Assembly: GCA_032128395.1 (NCBI GenBank)
Contig: JAQBGV010000038.1
Span: forward strand, 1 to 23,760
Direction: 5' to 3'
DNA length: 23,760 nucleotides
Source of the DNA: JAQBGV01 sp032128395
GTDB lineage: Bacteria; Planctomycetota; UBA8108; UBA1146
The notes below the pieces were generated by a model, which made no database searches, had not been told where the DNA came from, and saw nothing but the letters and a program-made list of their open reading frames with translations. The translations under genes and the position numbers were made by a program. Below, in pieces: positions 8,128 to 16,364 of this stretch (within the stretch, counting starts at the first letter, position 1; every line of letters begins with the position of its first letter).

Positions 8128-9735
8128 ATGAAAAAACTCGCAGCCATCACACTCGGAATCTTGGCCGTCAGTGCCCTCACCGCCGCAGATCGTCACGTCG
8201 GACCGCGGACTCCCGACGGGGATGCGGGTCCGGCTCGGTTCGTCGCCCCTCTTCTCGCCGGGTTCGATCGCGAGAAGGCGATGGAGCACATCGTGTTCGC
8301 CGATCAGTTCTATCGCGAGCCGGGGAACGATGGATTCGAGGCGGTCGTCGACCGCGTTCTGGCGACGCTTCGCGAGATCGGTTTCGGGGAGAAGGAGCAC
8401 CTCGCCCTCGAAGTCGTCGAGACGCGGGAGACTCCCGGGTGGAGTCCCGTCCGCGCGACACTCTCGCTCCTCTCCGATGACGGAACATCGACTCCGCTGC
8501 TGGCATTCGGCCCCGGGGACGATCGCAACCGCACGATGCTTCCGACCGGGGTCCAGAGTGGGACCGCGGAAGGGGAGGTGGTCTTCGTACTGGAAGACGT
8601 GAAGCCGGGGACGATTCTCGTGACCGGCAGCCCCCCTGGGTCCGTGGGGCGGCAAGCCGCGGGTGCGGGCGCTGTCGCGGTCCTCTCCGCTCGAATCTCC
8701 GACTACAACCGTGATCCATCGGGAGCAGAGCGGCACCTCGACGCGATCCTCTACGGCCGGGTGGGCCGGGAGAACGATCTCCTCGTCGGTCAGATCTCGC
8801 TGCGAGTCCACGATCGAATCCGGACCCTCGCGAAGGAGGGCAAGGTCCGGCTTCGCTTCGAGGCGGAGACGAAACAGACGCCGCGCAAGCTCCGCACCGT
8901 GGTCGCGACGATCCTCGGCCGTGCGGAGCCCGACCGGGTGGTGGCGATCGCCGGACATATTCAGGAACCGGGCGCCGTCGACAATGCGAGTGGGGTGGGT
9001 GGGCTGCTCGAAGCAGCGTGCACTCTGGCTCGTGCGATCGACGAGGGAACGATCTCCCGTCCACGGCGCAGCATCTCGTTCGTGTGGGGGAACGAGATGG
9101 AGCAGAGTCGGGTGTTCCTCGAACACACGAAGCGCACCGTCATCGCCGGGATCAGCGCCGACATGATCGGCGCGTCCCGCGAACAGACGGGAGCCTGGCC
9201 GCTCCTCGAGCGCGACCCCGATCCGGGGGCGAAGACTCTGCTTCCCCCCGACGAGCACACCCCCTGGGGGGCAGGCCAAGTCCGCGATGGGATGATCCGC
9301 CCGAACGGCCTCTCGTTGGTGTCCCGACTCGCCCTGCGCGACGTCGCCCGCGCGGTGGGGGGGTGGGAGACCCGGGAACACCCGTGGGAGGGGGGGAGCG
9401 ATCACGACATCTTCCTCGACCGAGGGATCCCGGCCGTGCTTCTCTGGTGCTTCACCGACTTCGCGTACCACACCAGCCTCGATCGGCTCGAGCACGTCGA
9501 TCCCGAGGTGACTCGGCGGCTGGCGACCGTCATCGTCGCGACGGCACTATCGATCACCGATCCGGTGGAGAAGGACCTGGAGCGCTATCGCGAGGCGATC
9601 GCACTCGACCGTGAACTGCGAGTGGGGGCTGCGCAAGAGGCGGAGAATCCGGATCTCGCGAAGGAGTGGGAGAGCTGGTACGCGGGGGTAGAGGCGTGGC
9701 TCGTCGAAAATCTCGGAGGAGAGAAGGGGAAGTAG
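8128..9735 (+). CDS. exported M28-type metallopeptidase
   Basis: A 535-residue protein beginning at ATG 8128 with a short secretion signal (MKKLAAITLGILAVSALTA) and probable cleavage after it. The middle region (about 100-240) looks like a PA/insert domain. The C-terminal half matches M28 peptidases: AGHIQEPGAVDNASG (first His and bridging Asp), WGNEMEQS in place of the usual EE motif, SADMIG (zinc Asp), WEGGSDHDIF, and a late His in FAYHTSLD. The zinc ligands look mostly kept. The Asp two residues after the first His is Gln here, and the adjacent Glu pair is not intact, a variation I have seen in more divergent M28-like groups. It probably acts outside the cytoplasm on peptides. No Shine-Dalgarno is visible, so leaderless translation is possible. 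Confidence 0.85.
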   Translation: MKKLAAITLGILAVSALTAADRHVGPRTPDGDAGPARFVAPLLAGFDREKAMEHIVFADQFYREPGNDGFEAVVDRVLATLREIGFGEKEHLALEVVETRETPGWSPVRATLSLLSDDGTSTPLLAFGPGDDRNRTMLPTGVQSGTAEGEVVFVLEDVKPGTILVTGSPPGSVGRQAAGAGAVAVLSARISDYNRDPSGAERHLDAILYGRVGRENDLLVGQISLRVHDRIRTLAKEGKVRLRFEAETKQTPRKLRTVVATILGRAEPDRVVAIAGHIQEPGAVDNASGVGGLLEAACTLARAIDEGTISRPRRSISFVWGNEMEQSRVFLEHTKRTVIAGISADMIGASREQTGAWPLLERDPDPGAKTLLPPDEHTPWGAGQVRDGMIRPNGLSLVSRLALRDVARAVGGWETREHPWEGGSDHDIFLDRGIPAVLLWCFTDFAYHTSLDRLEHVDPEVTRRLATVIVATALSITDPVEKDLERYREAIALDRELRVGAAQEAENPDLAKEWESWYAGVEAWLVENLGGEKGK

Positions 9736-9793
9736 CAACAACTCAGACTCCGATGGAGTTCTCGAGCGATATCGAAGCCCGAGTCTCCCGCTC

Positions 9794-11146
9794 CTACTCC
9801 CTCCCCACCACAGGCAACATCACCACCCGTTTCTCCCTCCCTCGCATCAACTCCACCGGTACCGTCTCGCCGACTCGTCGGGTCAGGCGGAACCAGGAGT
9901 GGTAGTGATCGACCGATTCGAAGTCGTGCCTCCCATCGATCGCTAGGATCACATCGCCTTGCCGGATCCCGGCCTTCGCCGCGTTCCTCCCGGTGTATGC
10001 GCGCGGCCCCCAGGTGACGAGATACTGGACCCGAAACGCGAAGGTGCTCGGGGGGAGGCCGAGATTCACGAGCTGGTCTCGATCGAGCTGCGGTCCCCCG
10101 AAACCGGGAGCGGGTTCGAGGTTCCACTTCATCGCGCGCCAGGAGTAGACGAGGGGATCGGCGACCCGCCAATCGGGGGGAAGAGTCCCGAAGACTCGAA
10201 TGGTGTCTTCCGGTGGGAGCTCGAATTGGCGACGGGTCGATCTCGCCGTGCCCCTCTTGGTCAACGCGTCACGCTCTGTTGCGGGTTTCGGGATCGGCAA
10301 TCGTTCGGGTCGCGGGTGAGCGGGCAGGATCGTCGCCCGGAATTCTCGTCCCGTTCCTTCGAGCGCGCGCTGCACGTCCCCGAACGTCGAGATCGGCCGA
10401 CCATCGATCTCCACGATCCGGTCGCCGACTTCGATCCCTACCTGCTCTGCGAAGGAACGAGGGACGACGGTGACCACTCGACTCTGATCGTCGTGATCGA
10501 GCTCGAGACCGATCTGGATCGGGTCCGGAAACACCCAAGCACTCTCCGGTCGCCACGTCTCCCGCTCGACCGCCGTCGCGACCTCCCAGTCATGGACGCT
10601 GTGGCAGTGGATGCAATCCGGGCGGTCCCCCGACGCGATCCGCCGGGCGAGGGGCGGGAGGTGCTCGACGGTCCACCGGGCACCCTCGGGAGGATCTGGG
10701 GCACCGTCGTAGCGCGCGTGTTCGGCGAGCCCTCGCCCGAGCACGGTCAAGAGCGCCGACATCGAGAGATGCGACTGGGGGTCTCTCCAGGTGCGGCCGC
10801 CGAACGTGTGATAGATCGTCCCGTCCGAGTGCATCAGGAGGATGCAGAGCGTCAGGTCGCGATCGAAGAGATAGCGGCCGAGATCGACCCCGGCCATGTC
10901 CGTCACTCGGACGCACTCGTATCGGGAGGCGAGAAGAGAGAAGAGGAGAGGGGGACGAGCCAACTGCCCGTCGAACGCGGCGCAATCGCGTCACGACTCT
11001 CAGCGGAAGACGACGAGCATCGCCCGTCCACTCCGCTCGGCGGCGGCTTCCGCGCTGGCGATGTCGGGGTGCCACTCGATCGGCGGTGGCTCCGCGACGG
11101 CGGTCCAGAACCCGAGAAACGATCCGAGCACGAGTGCGAGGGTCAT
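9794..11146 (-). CDS. candidate diselenocysteine (UxxU) thioredoxin-like / CxxCH / double-PDZ exported protein
   Basis: Read from ATG 11146, the frame runs 450 residues to TAG at 9794, crossing two in-frame TGAs at residues 49 and 52. The start has AAGGAGG 5 bases upstream and a signal peptide (MTLALVLGSFLGFWTAVA, cleavage before EPP). The 48 codons before the first TGA have about 85% G/C at third positions. The junction reads MLVVFR-U-ES-U-RDCAAFDGQL. In related planctomycete proteins, as I remember them, this site is FRCxPCxxCxxFD, so both TGAs replace cysteines. The thioredoxin-like part runs to about residue 145 (LFDRDLTLCILLMHSDGTIYH). Then follow a CIHCH motif at 178-182 (possible haem c or metal site) and PDZ-like domains at about 211-276 and 371-446. 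Starting at TTG 10963 would lose the signal peptide and active site. Likely an envelope thiol/selenol redox protein. The gene diverges from the ABC ATPase gene by 102 bp. A decayed gene is the main alternative. Confidence 0.82.
10954..10972 (-). promoter_or_regulatory. candidate bacterial SECIS hairpin
   Basis: On the minus strand GACGGGC-AGTTG-GCTCGTC folds into a 7-bp stem (one G-U pair) with a 5-base loop. The loop starts 25 nt after the second TGA and 34 nt after the first. G is the second loop base. Published bacterial SECIS descriptions require a small loop with a G in its first two positions, about 16-37 nt after the UGA, so one hairpin could serve both codons. The hairpin lies within the coding sequence, as bacterial SECIS elements do. 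Confidence 0.62.
10991..11002 (-). other. two in-frame TGA codons read as selenocysteine (UxxU)
   Basis: The TGA codons are at 11002-11000 and 10993-10991, separated by GAG TCG (Glu-Ser). They occupy the first and fourth places of a CxxC-like redox motif, with a true Cys (TGC) three residues later. TGA is used as an ordinary stop by the neighbouring kinase, sigma and ABC ATPase genes, so general reassignment of TGA is excluded. Selenocysteine is the simplest reading. Confidence 0.78.
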
Positions 11147-11248
11147 CGCTCCTCCTTGGGTCCGATCTTCATCTCGAAGGGGGGCGATGCCAAGGGAAAG
11201 GCGGATCTACTAGACCCCCGGCTGCACCTCTGACACCATCCGCACCCC

Positions 11249-12064
11249 TTGAGCACCGAAATCCCGTCCCCAGCGCCCCTCGTGCGCATCTCCGGCCTTC
11301 GGCATCGATACACCTCGAAAGAGGTGTTGGGAGGGATCGACCTCGAGCTCGGGGCCGGGCTCGTGTTCGGGTACATCGGTCCGAACGGCGCGGGGAAGAG
11401 CACCACGGTCAAGATCCTGACCGGCCTCCTCGGCGGGTTCTCGGGCGAGGTCGAGGTGTGCGGATTCGACGTTCGCCGGGACCCGCTCGCGGTGAAGGCG
11501 CGGATCGGCTACGTCCCCGAGAACGCGATCCTCTACGAGCAACTGACGGTCGAGGAGTTCCTCGAGCTCGTCGGTCGCCTACACCAGCTTCCCGATGAGC
11601 TCCGGCGCCAGCGCGCCGAGGAGATCCTCGAGGGCTTCGAGCTCGCGAGTCGACTCGGCTCGCGGATCGGTGCGCTGTCGAAAGGGATGCGCCAGAAACT
11701 CCTCATCACCTCGGCGCTCCTCCACGATCCGCGAGTCCTCTTCCTCGACGAGCCGCTCACCGGGCTCGATGTCGAGTCCGCTCGATTGGTGAAGGATCTG
11801 ATCCGCGGTCTCGCCGATCGCGGTCGCGCGATTTTCTACTGTTCGCACAATATGGATGTCGTCGAGCGCGTATGCGATCGCATCGCGATCATTTCAGACG
11901 GCAGGATCGTCGCGGATGGCAGCTACGATGAGCTGTCGGAAGCGGGGAAGCGCGGGACCCTCGAGAAGGTCTTCTCGGTGCTCACGCGTGGCGACGACGG
12001 CGCTCGGGACACCGAAGCGCGAGTCGCACGGATCATCGGCGCCCTCGCGGAGTCGGTCGAGTGA
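11249..12064 (+). CDS. ABC transporter ATP-binding protein
   Basis: A 271-residue nucleotide-binding subunit of the exporter/CcmA-like kind. Walker A GPNGAGKST is at 44-52, signature LSKGMRQK at 143-150, Walker B VLFLDEP at 163-169, the D-loop just after, and switch His200. The Q-loop position is occupied by Glu (YVPE), common in this subgroup. The start is TTG 11249: an in-frame TGA lies only 18 bases upstream and there is no ATG before the ATPase core. There is no clear ribosome site, so translation may be leaderless. It overlaps the permease gene by GTGA and surely pairs with it. The substrate is unknown. Confidence 0.93.
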   Translation: MSTEIPSPAPLVRISGLRHRYTSKEVLGGIDLELGAGLVFGYIGPNGAGKSTTVKILTGLLGGFSGEVEVCGFDVRRDPLAVKARIGYVPENAILYEQLTVEEFLELVGRLHQLPDELRRQRAEEILEGFELASRLGSRIGALSKGMRQKLLITSALLHDPRVLFLDEPLTGLDVESARLVKDLIRGLADRGRAIFYCSHNMDVVERVCDRIAIISDGRIVADGSYDELSEAGKRGTLEKVFSVLTRGDDGARDTEARVARIIGALAESVE

Positions 12065-13746
12065 GTGAGGACCCGGGTGCCGCCCCTCGCCCGGGACGCC
12101 GCAAGAGTCGTCGCGCCCCCCCTCGTCCCGATCCTCGAGGGCTCGGCCTCCTCCGCCGCGGGATCCGTGGAGCCTCGCCGGTCCTCCGCCTCCTCGGCGC
12201 GGATCCCGACGCGGTCGAGGCGCTCCTCGTCGCGCAGCTCCGCGTCGAATTCCGCCGGACGCGCAGCGGGAGCGAGCGGGCGTCCTTCGCCGCAAAGCTC
12301 GGCGGTCAGCTCCTCCTCGGAACCGTGTTCGGCGCGTTCCTGCTCGTCGTCGATGTCCCGTTCTTGTGGATGTCGTTCGCCCAGGCGGCGGTCCTCGTCT
12401 TCACGACATTCGGCACCCTCGAGGCGGTCCCGCACCTCCTTCTCGACCGGCGGGACCTCGCGATCGTCGGCTCGGCGCCGGTGACCGACACCACGTTCTT
12501 CGTATCGCGAGGGTTCGAGATCTTCCTCGTAGTCGGCCTCGTCGCCGGAAGCCTCGCGCTCCCGATCGGTCTCTTCGGGCTCACTCAGTGGCCGCTCATC
12601 CCCTTCGTTCCGACGTTCGTCATTTCGACCGCACTCTCCGGGGCCCTCGCGCTGTTCGCTACGCTGATCCTGTACCTCGGAGTGGTGCGTGCCTTCCCCG
12701 CGCACCGCGCCAGGGATGTGCTCCTCTTCGCCCAGGTCGGTCTCACCGTCCTGATCTTCGGATCGATCCAACTCGGCCCGCGGCTCTTCGACACCCGAAC
12801 GCTCCTCGACCGCGTCGAGGACTTCGGACCGATGCATCTGCTGATTCCTCCGCTCTACTACGGGGAGTTCTTCCGAGTCTCCCTCGGGGGATGGCCCCCC
12901 GAATGGGGCCTCCTGCTCCTCGGAGCGGGCCTACCGATCTGCGCCGCGCTCGGCGCGCTCGCAATCTCCTCGAGCGGGCTTCTCCGCCGACTCCAGCAGG
13001 TGCCGGGAGCGACGAGCGATCGCGATCGCCCTCCACGTCGCGGACGACAGACCCTGCTCGATCGATTCGTTCGCAGACTGCTCCCCGACCCGATCGAGCG
13101 GGCGGCATTCGAACAGTTCCGCGCGCTCTCGCGTCGCGAGCGTGGCTTCCGACTCCGCACCTATCCCACCCTCGCGCTCTCGGTGATCTTCGCGCTCGGC
13201 TACTTGCTGAGCTTCCTCCGCGATGGACCTCCCGGCGGGACCGAGTACATCGCACTCCCCGTCTACTTCGCCTTCCTCTACGCGCCGATCTTCGTCCTAC
13301 AGACCCGGTACTCGGATGACGGGGACGCGCGCTGGATCTTCGATGTCTCGCCGATCGCGAATCCGGGACGGCTCGCCGCGGGGATGGGGGTCGGTCTCGC
13401 GCTCTGTTTCCTCGTTCCCGTGAGTCTGCTGATCTCTGCGGTGGTCGTCGCGGCCGGGGGGCTTGCCACTCTCCCGCACGTTCTCGTCGGAGTGTCCTTC
13501 ATCGCTTTCTCGACGCTGTTCACCGTCGATCAGGTCGGCCCGTTGATCCCGTTCTCGGAGCCGTTCCGACCCCAGGTTGGCATGACCAACTTCGGGCTGT
13601 TGATGTTGACCAGCATCGTGCTGGGAGCCGCGGTAGGAGTTCATCTCTTGACTGCGCAGATCCCTGGAGCGACGTGGGGTCTGGTGGCGCTCTACGCGGT
13701 GGGGTTCCGGGTATGGCTCGAGCGGCTGCGGAGGCGGAAGAGGTGA
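12061..13746 (+). CDS. ABC transporter permease (large multi-spanning exporter subunit)
   Basis: A 561-residue membrane protein starting at GTG 12061, which overlaps the ATPase stop as GTGA. After an Arg/Pro-rich cytoplasmic N-terminus there are about ten to twelve hydrophobic segments in two blocks (roughly 85-325 and 390-555). A charged cytoplasmic loop separates them (about 330-385, PIERAAFEQFRALSRRERGFR). The layout resembles large ABC-2-like permeases. With the upstream ATPase it forms a complete exporter. The sequence does not reveal the cargo. It ends 9 bp from the convergent DUF4129 gene, with no obvious terminator between. Confidence 0.85.
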   Translation: MSEDPGAAPRPGRRKSRRAPPRPDPRGLGLLRRGIRGASPVLRLLGADPDAVEALLVAQLRVEFRRTRSGSERASFAAKLGGQLLLGTVFGAFLLVVDVPFLWMSFAQAAVLVFTTFGTLEAVPHLLLDRRDLAIVGSAPVTDTTFFVSRGFEIFLVVGLVAGSLALPIGLFGLTQWPLIPFVPTFVISTALSGALALFATLILYLGVVRAFPAHRARDVLLFAQVGLTVLIFGSIQLGPRLFDTRTLLDRVEDFGPMHLLIPPLYYGEFFRVSLGGWPPEWGLLLLGAGLPICAALGALAISSSGLLRRLQQVPGATSDRDRPPRRGRQTLLDRFVRRLLPDPIERAAFEQFRALSRRERGFRLRTYPTLALSVIFALGYLLSFLRDGPPGGTEYIALPVYFAFLYAPIFVLQTRYSDDGDARWIFDVSPIANPGRLAAGMGVGLALCFLVPVSLLISAVVVAAGGLATLPHVLVGVSFIAFSTLFTVDQVGPLIPFSEPFRPQVGMTNFGLLMLTSIVLGAAVGVHLLTAQIPGATWGLVALYAVGFRVWLERLRRRKR

Positions 13747-13755
13747 AGGGGAGCG

Positions 13756-14373
13756 CTATCTCAAGCGATGCCGCAAGCGATCGCAGAGCCGCTCCACCTC
13801 CTCGGCATCCGATGGGGTGCAATCGGCGCGGCCGTAGAGCGCGGCGTAGACGATCGCGTGGAGTCGCGTCGCGTCGTCATCGATCGCGGGGATGCGCTTC
13901 GCCAGTCGGGTTCCGTGTTCGAGGGGGGTCTCGGAGCGACGCCGGTGTCGGCGCCGATCGGCGAGGTCACGCTGAAGACGGTGGTAGCCGTACAGGATGC
14001 GCTCCCGGAGATTCGTGGGACTGAAGTCCTCGGGGAGCGGGTCGAGCCCGGCGAGTGGATCGGGAATCCCGCCCCGCGGGCGATGCGGGTCCGAGTCGGG
14101 CTCCTCTTCCCTCCGCGGGGGACGAACGAAACCGACCAGCACCGCTCCACCGATCGCGAGCGCGATCGCGAGCAGTCCAAGGCGCGCGGCGCGGCTCACG
14201 ACCTTCACTCGATCCTCTCGCTCGCTGATTCCCCGTTCGGCGCCTACTGCCCGCTCCCGGCGCAGACGATCGCGACGATCTTCTTCGCGGGTTCGACCCC
14301 TTCGGCGAACGTCGTCGGGGGGGCGACCGATTTCGATCCAAGAGGCGGACTCGGGTTCCTCTCGGCGCGTCAC
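13756..14373 (-). CDS. DUF4129-like single-pass membrane protein
   Basis: A 205-residue last gene of the MoxR operon. The N-terminal 60 residues are very rich in Arg/Glu. One membrane helix follows (about 64-83, LGLLAIALAIGGAVLVGFV), then a Pro-rich linker and a C-terminal helical domain (about 120-203, ILYGYHRLQRDLADRR, TPLEHGTRLAKRIP, IVYAALYG) with the shape of DUF4129. DUF4129 is often fused to the C-terminus of transglutaminase membrane proteins (TgpA type); here it is separate. The GTG start overlaps the transglutaminase stop as GTGA, so the two are probably made together and may form one complex. Confidence 0.75.
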   Translation of the reverse strand: MTRREEPESASWIEIGRPPDDVRRRGRTREEDRRDRLRRERAVGAERGISEREDRVKVVSRAARLGLLAIALAIGGAVLVGFVRPPRREEEPDSDPHRPRGGIPDPLAGLDPLPEDFSPTNLRERILYGYHRLQRDLADRRRHRRRSETPLEHGTRLAKRIPAIDDDATRLHAIVYAALYGRADCTPSDAEEVERLCDRLRHRLR

Positions 14374-16364
14374 CGCCGCCTCGCCCTCGCGGCGCGCTCC
14401 GAGAGCGCTCCCTCTCGATCCGGTGCCGCGACCTCCCGTACCGTCGAGGGCTGCTCACGAGTCGCGCCGGGGCGAGCCGCTCCTCCGTCGGACCCTTGCG
14501 GGCCGTCCGGCCGATCCGGTTCGTTCGCTCCCAGGGCGAGCGCGGGATCGGTCGGCTGGGGCTCCGCATCCCAACCGCTGGGGTCGAAGCCGGGGACCCA
14601 CCCGGTCGCGTCGAGGGGAAACCACCCGTGACCGGGAAAGTAGACCTCGGTCCAGAGGTGCGCGCTCCCATTGCGAATCCAGTAGGCGCGCTCCTCCGGG
14701 TGCCACTCCCAACCGAGGAATCCGGCGACGACGCGCGTCGAGACCCCACCGGCGCGCAACAACATCGCCGCCGCGGTGGCGAAGTACTCGCAATTGCCCA
14801 CCTTCTCGCGCAGGCAGAACTCGCGCAGGCGGCCGGTCACCGGGACCCAGTACGCCTCGATGTCGTACCGGAAACCCTCGGCGAAATGCGCCTGCAAACG
14901 ATCGATGCGCTCCTGCACCGACCGCGCTCCGAAGAAGATCGGCCTCGCGTGCGCGGTCAAATCGAACCCGAGGTCATCGGGGTCGGGGATCTGGAGGTAG
15001 CGCGGGTCCGTGTGCTGGCCGGTCACCGGTTCGGAGGGCCAAGCGGGGCGGCCTTGGGGGTGGGGAGAGATGCGGATGGCGTATTCGACCCCCTCCGGAA
15101 CCCCTCCGACAGAGAAGATGTCGCCGGCGGCGTTCTGTTGATACTCCGTGGTCGTGCCGAGGGGCAACCGTACGAACCGCGGGAAGTAGGGGACCGGCAG
15201 GGTCGGCATCACCGGGGTGACGACGGTCACGTGGAGCGATCGGTCGGGGCCAGATCCACCTCCCCAGGTCCCCGGATCGTACGCGAGCGCCGACTCCGGA
15301 TTGCGGAAGGTCCCGGAGACGAGGACCTCTTCCTCCCACCGCTCGCCGAGCCCATCGAAGGTCGAGAGGGTGAGACCACGCCAGAGGGCGTTCGGTCGGA
15401 GCGTCGGTTGCGGTGAGGGAGTAATGACCCCGACCGCGAACTCTCGAACCCTTAGGACCACCCGCGGATCCGACTGCGGTCGCGAGAGCGCGCCGAGCTG
15501 GATCGTCCGGCTGAATCCGATCCGCGCGTTCGAAGGAATCTCGATGGTCGCGTCCGTGGGGTCGCCCCCATCGGATCGAGCCGCGGGGCGGAAACGCGAG
15601 TCTCCGGGTCGAAAGAGTTCTCCCGATCCTCCTCCGGACCCACGATCGGCGAGGCGCGAACCAGGGATGACGACCGGTGGCGGGGGGACGAGGCCGATCC
15701 GTGGGAAGAGTTCGTTCGCGCCGAGGTGAACGAGGAGGAACACCGCGCTGCCGACGACCCCGAGGGCGAGGGCGAGGCGCCGCGCGTTGTGCAGGTTCAC
15801 TCGGGGTTGTCGGATCTCCGAAAAGACGTCGTACAGCTGGTGGCGAATCGCGCCCGAGATTCCCAGGCCCAGCAGGAAGATGGGTACGAGGGCCTCGCTC
15901 TCGTCGCGCCGAATCGCGAGGGAGAGAACGACCAACCCCCCCAGGAAAAGGTCGTGGATGAGATAGACCCGGGGAAGGAAGAGCAGGAACCCGACCCCCC
16001 AGGCGAAGATGATCACTAGCAACCACCACGATCGAGCGGAGCGGGCGAGCCCATCGGTCGCGCTTCCCTCGAGGAGCGTGAGTCCGATCGCGATCAAGGC
16101 GACCAGAGTCGCGCCGACCGATGCCGCGACCGCCACGTTGCGCAGGATCCCCCGCGGCTGTCTCAGAATCGGGTCGAGGGCGCGACCGAGAGCACGGGGG
16201 AGGATCGCCCACAGGACGATCCACGCCCGGTCGGTGAAGCCATGTCCCGCCGCGGTGGCGCCGCTCGCGAGCAGGATCGCCGAGCCCGCCGCGAGCCCAT
16301 CGCCGAACAGCAACCAAGCCTCTCCCCGCAGGCGAGTCGAGTAGCGATCCCGCAGACCGATCAC
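14370..16364 (-). CDS. transglutaminase-like membrane protein (TgpA type, without fused DUF4129)
   Basis: A 664-residue protein. About seven hydrophobic segments occupy the first ~225 residues (DUF3488-like block), followed by a long extracytoplasmic region and a transglutaminase core with Cys525 (VGNCEYF), His569 (AHLWTEVYF) and Asp585 (PLDATGW). The catalytic triad is intact, so a cysteine-based transglutaminase or protease-like activity outside the membrane is plausible. The usual C-terminal membrane helix and DUF4129 are absent and supplied by the next gene. The start is GTG 16364, overlapping the DUF58 stop as GTGA. The natural substrate of this family is not known to me. Confidence 0.88.
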   Translation of the reverse strand: MIGLRDRYSTRLRGEAWLLFGDGLAAGSAILLASGATAAGHGFTDRAWIVLWAILPRALGRALDPILRQPRGILRNVAVAASVGATLVALIAIGLTLLEGSATDGLARSARSWWLLVIIFAWGVGFLLFLPRVYLIHDLFLGGLVVLSLAIRRDESEALVPIFLLGLGISGAIRHQLYDVFSEIRQPRVNLHNARRLALALGVVGSAVFLLVHLGANELFPRIGLVPPPPVVIPGSRLADRGSGGGSGELFRPGDSRFRPAARSDGGDPTDATIEIPSNARIGFSRTIQLGALSRPQSDPRVVLRVREFAVGVITPSPQPTLRPNALWRGLTLSTFDGLGERWEEEVLVSGTFRNPESALAYDPGTWGGGSGPDRSLHVTVVTPVMPTLPVPYFPRFVRLPLGTTTEYQQNAAGDIFSVGGVPEGVEYAIRISPHPQGRPAWPSEPVTGQHTDPRYLQIPDPDDLGFDLTAHARPIFFGARSVQERIDRLQAHFAEGFRYDIEAYWVPVTGRLREFCLREKVGNCEYFATAAAMLLRAGGVSTRVVAGFLGWEWHPEERAYWIRNGSAHLWTEVYFPGHGWFPLDATGWVPGFDPSGWDAEPQPTDPALALGANEPDRPDGPQGSDGGAARPGATREQPSTVREVAAPDREGALSERAARARRR

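Noticed and set aside
8083..9495. Minus-strand ORF of 470 codons opposite the M28 gene
   Set aside because: High-GC mirror frame with no protein motif; M28 motifs are on the plus strand.
9747..9759. Small hairpin ACTCC-GAT-GGAGT between convergent M28 and PDZ genes as terminator
   Set aside because: Only 5 bp with no T-tract; too weak to call.
9794..10963. PDZ protein starting at TTG 10963 (389 residues)
   Set aside because: It begins inside the thioredoxin-like domain without ribosome site or signal peptide; the upstream frame supplies all of these if the two TGAs are read through.
9794..11146. Pseudogene or sequencing-error explanation of the two TGAs
   Set aside because: Both TGAs fall exactly at expected redox Cys positions, the frame is otherwise intact on both sides, and a SECIS-like hairpin follows. 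Random decay would not choose these sites. It remains the main alternative.
13997..15220. Plus-strand Arg/Ser-rich ORF of 407 codons
   Set aside because: Composition typical of a shifted frame in GC-rich DNA; lies over transglutaminase and DUF4129 genes.
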